Below the pieces are notes generated by a model. That model was not told the origin of the DNA. It made no database searches and saw nothing but the letters and a program-made list of their open reading frames with translations. A program made the translations under genes and the position numbers. Positions 58,713 through 64,000 of a stretch of 64,000 bases of DNA are shown here, in pieces (position 1 is the stretch's first letter; each line of letters starts with the position of its first letter). The DNA is from Massilia sp. UMI-21 (GTDB taxonomy: Bacteria > Pseudomonadota > Gammaproteobacteria > Burkholderiales > Burkholderiaceae_D): positions 558,001-622,000 of the forward strand of contig CP063848.1 in the NCBI GenBank assembly GCA_015277795.1, read 5' to 3'.

Positions 58713-60488
58713 TTATTTCCCCTGCGCCGGCACGAACTCTTCCATCACCGCCTTGCGCAGCAGCTTCGGCGGCACCAGGCCCTGGGCCAGCACGAAGTCA
58801 TTGAACTTCTGGCGGTCGAATTTGCCGCGCAGCGCCACCTCGGCCGCCTGGCGCGTCTCCATCAGGCGCTGGTAGCCGTAGAAATAGGAAGTCGCCTGGC
58901 CCGGCGCGCGGAAGGTATAGCGCTGCATCTCCTGCGTCGCCATGCCTTCGGACAGGCCGACGTCGCGCATCAGGAAGGTTTTCACGCCTTCCGGCGTGAT
59001 CTCGCCCAGGCTCACCATCGGATCGAGGAAGGCCCGCGCGGCGCGCATCGCGCGCGCCTGCAGCGCGAACAGCTGGCCGTCGAGCGGCTCGTAGGGCTGC
59101 ATTTCCGCTTCCGCGTACAGGGCCCAGCCTTCGACGTTGACGCTGTTGAAGGCGAACACGGCGCGTGCGGTCGACACGCCCGTTTCGATCATCTTCGCGA
59201 ACTGCAGCTCGTGGCCGGGACGCGCTTCGTGCGCCGTGATCGTCCAGGTGCCCGCCTGGTGGGTGAAGTCGTCGAAGACCAGGCGCTTGCCGCTGGCGTC
59301 GGGCGGCATGCCGGTGGTGAGCACGAACTCGCCGTATTCGCCCGTATTGCCGATCAGGCGCGGAGGGCTCATGTGCGGCGCCGGCTGGGCCGCGTTCTCG
59401 GCCATCGTGGCCAGGCGGATCACTGCCTTGCGCTCGGGGAGCGTCACGATGTCCTGCTCGCGCACCGCCGATTCGATCGCCGCCAGGCGCTGGGCGTACA
59501 GCGGCATCACCTGTTCGAGCGGGATCTGCTGCTTTTTGAGTTCGTTCATCACGGCGCGGTAGTCGGCGTCCTTGAAGCCGCGCTCTTTCGCGATCAGGTT
59601 CGCGGTGATCTGCATCTGGTTGCGGATTTCCGCGAACGAGGTCAGGGCCTTCGAGATCATCTCCTGCGGCGCGATGTCGACACCGAAGTTCTTGAGGTTG
59701 TCGGCGTAGACCTCGGGCGGCAGGCGGTGGTCGGTGCGGGCGCGCGGCAGCATCTCGGTCTTCAGGCGCGCGTTGTAGGCGGTGAGCTGCTTTTCCAGCG
59801 TGTCGAAACGGCTCTCCCAGCCTTTCAATTCGCTCTTGGCCAGCAGCTCGCGCATGCCCTTGAGCAGCGTCGGACCATCGTTCAGCGCCTGCTCGACTTC
59901 ACCCTTGTAGGGCCCGAGCAGGTTCTTGTTCGCCTTCAGGCGTTCCTGCAGGCGCTCGTGGGCCAGTTCCGTCACCGGACGATACCCCTTGGCCAGGCCC
60001 GCGTACTTGTCGAGCCGCACCAGCAAGGTCTGCTGGCGCTCCTTCGGAATGCGCGGATCGAGCGTGGCGCGCACGACGCCGAAGATCATGCCGGTCAGGT
60101 CGTCGAAGGGCATGAAGTATTTGCGCTGCAGGGCGCTGGTCCTGATGCTGTCGTTGGCCTTGTCGATCAGGATCTGCAGGTCCTGCTTCACCTTCGAATC
60201 GGTTTCCACGCGCAGGCGCTTTTCCAGCTCGGCGACGGCCGCGCGCAGGTCGCGGTTGCTGGCCTCGAACTGGTCGCGCGACATATCCGTGATCTGCTCG
60301 TCGTAGCCATCCACGCCCAGGGTGCTGGCACTCTCGGGCGAATATTTCGCCATCACCTTGAGCAGCACCTTGGCGTTGTCGTTGCTTTCGGCGACCCAGG
60401 CCGGTTCGGCGGCGGCGACCGGCAGCGCGAGTGCAGTGGCCAGCGCGGCGGCCAGCAGGGTCTTGACGAGAGGGCGGGATGGCAGCAT
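58713..60488 (-). CDS. DUF885-family metallopeptidase, exported (second of a tandem pair)
   Basis: 591 residues with a signal peptide (cleaved near 26, LPVAAA). The family's zinc motif is HEARPGHELQ (HE-x-x-PGH form) and the second segment is VNVEGWALYAE, whose Glu is the likely third ligand. DUF885 proteins are probably secreted peptidases with helical M3/M32-like folds. The start at 60488 has AAAGGAAAA upstream; the frame extends into the neighbour without signal sequence. It lies 110 bp after its paralog at 60599, so the pair came from a duplication. It is convergent with the kinase gene. Confidence 0.88.
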   Translation of the reverse strand: MLPSRPLVKTLLAAALATALALPVAAAEPAWVAESNDNAKVLLKVMAKYSPESASTLGVDGYDEQITDMSRDQFEASNRDLRAAVAELEKRLRVETDSKVKQDLQILIDKANDSIRTSALQRKYFMPFDDLTGMIFGVVRATLDPRIPKERQQTLLVRLDKYAGLAKGYRPVTELAHERLQERLKANKNLLGPYKGEVEQALNDGPTLLKGMRELLAKSELKGWESRFDTLEKQLTAYNARLKTEMLPRARTDHRLPPEVYADNLKNFGVDIAPQEMISKALTSFAEIRNQMQITANLIAKERGFKDADYRAVMNELKKQQIPLEQVMPLYAQRLAAIESAVREQDIVTLPERKAVIRLATMAENAAQPAPHMSPPRLIGNTGEYGEFVLTTGMPPDASGKRLVFDDFTHQAGTWTITAHEARPGHELQFAKMIETGVSTARAVFAFNSVNVEGWALYAEAEMQPYEPLDGQLFALQARAMRAARAFLDPMVSLGEITPEGVKTFLMRDVGLSEGMATQEMQRYTFRAPGQATSYFYGYQRLMETRQAAEVALRGKFDRQKFNDFVLAQGLVPPKLLRKAVMEEFVPAQGK

Positions 60489-60598
60489 GGTTTTCCTTTT
60501 AAGTCGGTATCGAATGAAGGGGGCGCAAACACAGGGACGGAGCAGGGCGCGCGCGGCGCGGCCCCCGCCATACCGGCCTTGCGTTTGCGTACAACGGC

Positions 60599-62419
60599 TT
60601 ACTTCGTCGCGGCGATCCAGCGATCCACCTTGGCCTCCAGCACCGCCAGCGGCAGCGTGCCTTCGCCCAGCACGATCTGGTGGAATGCCGGCAGGCTGAA
60701 CTTGTCGCCCAGCGCATCCTGGGCGCGCTTGCGCAGTTCCAGGATCTTGAGCGAGCCGATCTTGTAGCCCAGCGCCTGGGCCGGCCACACCATGTAGCGT
60801 TCGATCTGCGCGCGCGCCTCGGCTTCCGAGTAGCCCAGCGTGTCCTGGAAATAGGCGATGGCCTTCTCGCGGCTCCAGCCCTTGGCATGCAGGCCGGTGT
60901 CGACCACCAGGCGCGCCGCGCGCAGCATTTCGTCGTTCAGGTGGCCGAAATAATCTTCCGGCTTCTCGAACAGGCCCATCTCCTTGCCCAGGGTCTCGGC
61001 GTACAGCGCCCAGCCCTCGGTGAAGGCGTTGTTGCCGCCGAACTTGCGGAAGTTCGGCAGGCCCAGTTCCTGCACCAGCGCGATGTGGAAGTGGTGGCCC
61101 GGCTGGCCTTCATGCAGGAACAGCGTGACCATGCCGGTGCTGCCGTATTGCTTCGGGTCGTTCACCACCGACCAGAACACGCCCGGACGCGAGCCGTCGG
61201 CGGCCGGCGGGGTGTAGTGGTCCGAGGCGGAGGCGCGCGTCAGTTCCGGCTCCAGGCGCAGGTCGAGCGGCGCCTTCGGCTTCAACGTGAACAGGGCCGG
61301 CAGCTTGGCGCGCACCTTGGCGTCCAGGTCGCGGTAGACCTCGATCACCTGCTGGTCGGAGGTAAACGGCTTGAACTTCGGCTGTTCCGACACCCAGCGC
61401 GGCAGGCCGGCGGCCGGGCCGGTGTAGCCCATCTTCGGACCGATGACGGCATACTCGTCCTGGATGCGCGCCACTTCCTTCAGACCGATCTCGTGGATCT
61501 GCTGCGGGCTCAAGCTTGTGGTGGTCATCGCCGCCACCCGGGCGTCGTACCAGGCGGCGCCGTTCGGCAGGGCGTTCCAGCCGGCGCTGCCGCGGGTCTT
61601 GGGCAGGTATTCCTTTTCCAGGAAGCGCGCCAGGCGCTTGAGCGCCGGATTGAGTTTGTTGTCGATCGTCTTGCGGTAGGCCTGCTGCAGGCTGCGCTTC
61701 TCGGCGGCGGAGAATTTCTCCGGCATGTTCCTGATCGGCGTGTAGAAGATGCTGTCCTGCGCCTTGTCCGCCACCAGCTGCTGGAACTGGGGCAGGCTTG
61801 AGAGCATCGGCTCGCGCGGCTGCACCACGCCGCGCTTGATCCCCTCGCGCATGTTGGCGATCGACTGGTCGATGTGGGGCACCAGCTGGGCCAGGCGGCT
61901 CAGGTAGGCGCGGTAGTCGCGTGGCGTGGCCAGGGGCTGCGCGCCCTGGCCGCTCGCGTAGTTCGCCAGGATCACCGGCATGCTGACCATCTGGTCGATC
62001 GGGAGCAGGTGTTCCGGGAAGGCCGCGAGGCGCAGCGCGCTGTCCAGCTCGAATTTCAGGATGTCGTAGCTGGTCTGGTCGCGCCCTCCGAGGCGCTCGC
62101 GCGGGATGTTCGACAAGCGCTTGAGGTAGCTGCGGTACAGCGCGAACTGCTGCTCGCGCACTTTCGGCGAGATCGACAGGCCGAGCTTGTCGTTGAAGCG
62201 GCTGTCGCCGTTCTCGGTGGCCCAGACCGGTTCGAAACGGGCCAGCGATTCGTAGTATTCGTCGGCCAGCTGGTTGAGCTGGCGGCTTTCCCGGGTGGCG
62301 GCCGCCGCGGCCGGCTTGGGGGCGTCCGGCTGGGCGGCGGCTGCCGGCCCGCAGGCCAGCAGCGCGGCCGCGGCCAGGACCGCGCTCGCCGGTCGCGCAA
62401 GCTTGAAGCGTGCTTTCAT
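60599..62419 (-). CDS. DUF885-family metallopeptidase, exported (first of a tandem pair)
   Basis: 606 residues. The N-terminus is a signal sequence; LLAC near residue 23 could be a lipobox, so it may be a lipoprotein. The zinc motif LHEGQPGHHFH and the segment AFTEGWALYAE fit the family. It is clearly related to the downstream gene product but the two differ through most of their length. AAGGAAA lies before the ATG. It starts 16 bp after the stop of the binding-protein gene on the same strand, so all three minus-strand genes may be cotranscribed, linking peptide breakdown and amino-acid capture. Confidence 0.9.
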   Translation of the reverse strand: MKARFKLARPASAVLAAAALLACGPAAAAQPDAPKPAAAAATRESRQLNQLADEYYESLARFEPVWATENGDSRFNDKLGLSISPKVREQQFALYRSYLKRLSNIPRERLGGRDQTSYDILKFELDSALRLAAFPEHLLPIDQMVSMPVILANYASGQGAQPLATPRDYRAYLSRLAQLVPHIDQSIANMREGIKRGVVQPREPMLSSLPQFQQLVADKAQDSIFYTPIRNMPEKFSAAEKRSLQQAYRKTIDNKLNPALKRLARFLEKEYLPKTRGSAGWNALPNGAAWYDARVAAMTTTSLSPQQIHEIGLKEVARIQDEYAVIGPKMGYTGPAAGLPRWVSEQPKFKPFTSDQQVIEVYRDLDAKVRAKLPALFTLKPKAPLDLRLEPELTRASASDHYTPPAADGSRPGVFWSVVNDPKQYGSTGMVTLFLHEGQPGHHFHIALVQELGLPNFRKFGGNNAFTEGWALYAETLGKEMGLFEKPEDYFGHLNDEMLRAARLVVDTGLHAKGWSREKAIAYFQDTLGYSEAEARAQIERYMVWPAQALGYKIGSLKILELRKRAQDALGDKFSLPAFHQIVLGEGTLPLAVLEAKVDRWIAATK

Positions 62420-62435
62420 GGTGTTTCCTTGCGAA

Positions 62436-63572
62436 TCAATAGCTGGCGAGCGGCGTCAGGACGCCGTTCTTGAACGTGTAGACGGTGACCGTGGTCTTCT
62501 TCAGGTTTCCCTTCGGGTCATAGCCGTAGTTGCCCACCACGCCCTGGTAGCTGATCTTGTGCATGGCCGCGCCCACCTTGGCGGGGTCGACCGAATTGGC
62601 CGTCTTCATGGCCTGCGCGATGAACTTGGTCTGGTCGTAGAACGAAGGCGCGTACACGTCGGGGTCGCGCTTGAACCTGGCCTTGTAGGCGTCGATGAAG
62701 GCCGGGCCGCCCGGCTGCTTGGCGACGATGGCGCCGGCCTGGGCACAGCGCACGTTCTCGCCGACGGCCGGGCCGCCGAGCTTGGCCATCTCGGGGCTGC
62801 ACAAGGTGTCGCCGCCCAGCAGGGGCACGTTCAGGCCGAGCGCCTTCATCTGGCGCGCCATCGGGGCGGCCTGCGGCGCATAGCCGCCGAAGAACACCGC
62901 ATCCACGCGCTTGGCCTTGAGCGCGGTGAGGATGGCGGCGAAGTCGGTGGCCTTGTCGGTGGTGTATTCGTGGCCGGCGACCTTGAAGCCGTTGGCGCGC
63001 GCCTGGCGTTTGAATTCCATCGCGATGCCCTGGCCGAAAGCGGTGCGGTCGTCGATCACGCCGACGTTCCTGACCTTCAGTTCCTTGGCGGCGTAGGCCG
63101 CCATCGAGCCGCCCACCTGGGTGTCGCTGGCGACGATCCGGAACACGGTCGGGTAGCCGGACTGGGTGATCTTGGGGTTGGTGCCGACGGTCGACATCAG
63201 GATGCCGTTGTCGTTGTAGACGCGCGAAGCGGGAATCGCCACGCCCGAGTTGTACGGGCCGAGCACATACTTCACCTTGGCGTCGGCGAACTTCTGGGCC
63301 ACGTTCACGCCCTGTTTCGGGTCGCCCTGGTCGTCTTCGGACTGCAGCTCGAAGCGCAGCTGCTTGCCGCCCACCTGGATTTTCTGGGCGTTGAGTTCTT
63401 CGATGGCGAGGCGCACGCCGTTCTCGTTGTCCTTGCCGGCAAAGGCATTCGAACCCGACAGCGGACCGCTGACGCCGATTGTCACGACCTGTTCGGCGGC
63501 ATTGGCATGGGTGGTGTCAAGCGCGAGCAGCGCGGCCAGCGCGAGCGGCGCCAGGTGCAGTTTGGATGGCAT
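62436..63572 (-). CDS. Branched-chain amino-acid-type ABC substrate-binding protein (LivJ-like)
   Basis: 378 residues with a signal peptide (cleaved near 26, ANA). The type I periplasmic-binding fold is seen from VTIGVSGPLSGSNAFAGKDNENGVRLAIEELNAQ through YNSGVAIPASRVYNDNGI to GYDPKGNLKK. Such proteins bind leucine, isoleucine, valine or related ligands for Liv-type transporters. No permease or ATPase gene is adjacent in the window. Start at 63572 with GGAGA upstream; an earlier in-frame ATG exists at 63611 but lacks signal features. An Lrp/AsnC-type regulator gene lies upstream behind a long hairpin. Confidence 0.9.
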   Translation of the reverse strand: MPSKLHLAPLALAALLALDTTHANAAEQVVTIGVSGPLSGSNAFAGKDNENGVRLAIEELNAQKIQVGGKQLRFELQSEDDQGDPKQGVNVAQKFADAKVKYVLGPYNSGVAIPASRVYNDNGILMSTVGTNPKITQSGYPTVFRIVASDTQVGGSMAAYAAKELKVRNVGVIDDRTAFGQGIAMEFKRQARANGFKVAGHEYTTDKATDFAAILTALKAKRVDAVFFGGYAPQAAPMARQMKALGLNVPLLGGDTLCSPEMAKLGGPAVGENVRCAQAGAIVAKQPGGPAFIDAYKARFKRDPDVYAPSFYDQTKFIAQAMKTANSVDPAKVGAAMHKISYQGVVGNYGYDPKGNLKKTTVTVYTFKNGVLTPLASY

Positions 63573-63618
63573 ACCCTGAGTCTCCGTTATGTTCAGAACG
63601 GACGCCATCATCGCACGA

Positions 63619-63675
63619 ATGGAGCGCCTGAAGAACCCCCATGGCTACGCCCTGGGGGCTTTTCAGGCGCTCCAT
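63619..63675. repeat. Long near-perfect hairpin between the Lrp-type and binding-protein genes
   Basis: Arms 63619-63632 (ATGGAGCGCCTGAA) and 63662-63675 pair perfectly over 14 bp. After one G-T pair, one A-T pair and one mismatch, CCCCC (63636-63640) pairs with GGGGG (63654-63658). The loop is 13 nt. There is no T run after it on the minus strand, so it is not a classic terminator. Confidence 0.85.
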
Positions 63676-63681
63676 AATGAG

Positions 63682-64000
63682 TCAGGCGGGGACCCCGTGC
63701 GAGATCAGCTCCAGCGGCAGCGCGGTGGTGCATTTGATCTGCTCCATCGAGAACGCCGACGACACGCCGGTGAGACGCGCCGCCTTGATCAGCTTCTTGT
63801 AGAAGCGGTCGTAGCCGGCGATGTCGGTGGTGACCACCTTGAGCAGGTAGTCGACGTCGCCGCTCATGCGGTGGAATTCGAGCACTTCCGGCAGCGCCAC
63901 CACGGCCGCGGCGAAGCGCGCCAGCCACTTTTCGTCATGCTCGGTGGTGCGCACGCTGACGAACACGGTCACCGGCAAGCCGACCTTCTCGCGGTTGACG
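63682..64000 (-). CDS. Lrp/AsnC-family transcriptional regulator, C-terminal part (5' end outside window)
   Basis: About 106 C-terminal residues are visible; the frame runs off the right edge, so the N-terminal helix-turn-helix is not seen. The visible part is the effector-binding RAM domain: VTVFVSVRT, then VLEFHRMSGDVDYLLKVVTTDIAGYDRFYKKLI, and STMEQIK-like SAFSMEQIKCTTALPL. Family members sense amino acids, often leucine. The next gene downstream is a branched-chain amino-acid-type binding protein, a sensible target. Confidence 0.92.
   Translation of the reverse strand, partial: VNREKVGLPVTVFVSVRTTEHDEKWLARFAAAVVALPEVLEFHRMSGDVDYLLKVVTTDIAGYDRFYKKLIKAARLTGVSSAFSMEQIKCTTALPLELISHGVPA

Overview
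The window is high-GC DNA from a betaproteobacterium of the Burkholderiales, most likely an Oxalobacteraceae member near Massilia (inference). The support is the order tRNA-Tyr/Gly/Thr, tuf, tRNA-Trp, secE, nusG, rplKAJL, rpoBC; a beta-type RpoB; a PEP-CTERM-type secreted protein; a large TonB-dependent receptor; and many secreted peptidases. I see no CRISPR array, insertion sequence, phage gene or replication origin.

Layout. 1-5446: 3' part of an indolepyruvate:ferredoxin oxidoreductase gene, an S41 lipoprotein peptidase and a secreted M14 carboxypeptidase. 5472-10394 (minus): a glycosyltransferase, a periplasmic histidine phosphatase, an EgtB/SenA-like protein without pathway partners, and a pteridine-reductase-like SDR, folB, ttcA operon. 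10522-16130 (plus): a MidA-like methyltransferase, a membrane J-domain protein, a receiver-TPR protein and an HDOD-GAF protein. 16176-30543: the translation/transcription core with recognisable leaders and attenuator-like hairpins. It carries two oddities: a REPIN-like inverted repeat pair between rpoB and rpoC, and a second diverged copy of the rpoC tail plus terminator just after rpoC.

31200-45617: a TonB-dependent receptor with a perfect EF-hand loop, a hybrid histidine kinase, a LuxR-type regulator, sodC, a PEP-CTERM-type protein, a bestrophin, two M28-type proteins (one lacking metal-ligand positions) and tonB. 45953-49084: an operon of response regulator, periplasmic binding protein and membrane histidine kinase. 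49125-58675: an M14 peptidase, then five signalling genes that all look cytoplasmic. 58713-64000 (minus): two tandem DUF885 metallopeptidases, a branched-chain amino-acid-type binding protein, a 57-bp hairpin and an Lrp/AsnC regulator cut by the window edge.

How the parts fit. Secreted peptidases, the TonB system, the Liv-type binding protein and the Lrp-type regulator suggest a life based on protein and peptide breakdown, watched by many two-component proteins. Four genes in the first 11 kb (1952, 8228, 10394, 10522) have a TAYAAT/TACAAC -10 box only 6-7 nt before the start codon and no Shine-Dalgarno sequence, so they may be leaderless. No single cassette is clearly a new system. The best leads are the rpoC tail duplication, the rpoB-rpoC REPIN, the leaderless group, the binding-protein two-component operon and the soluble signalling cluster.
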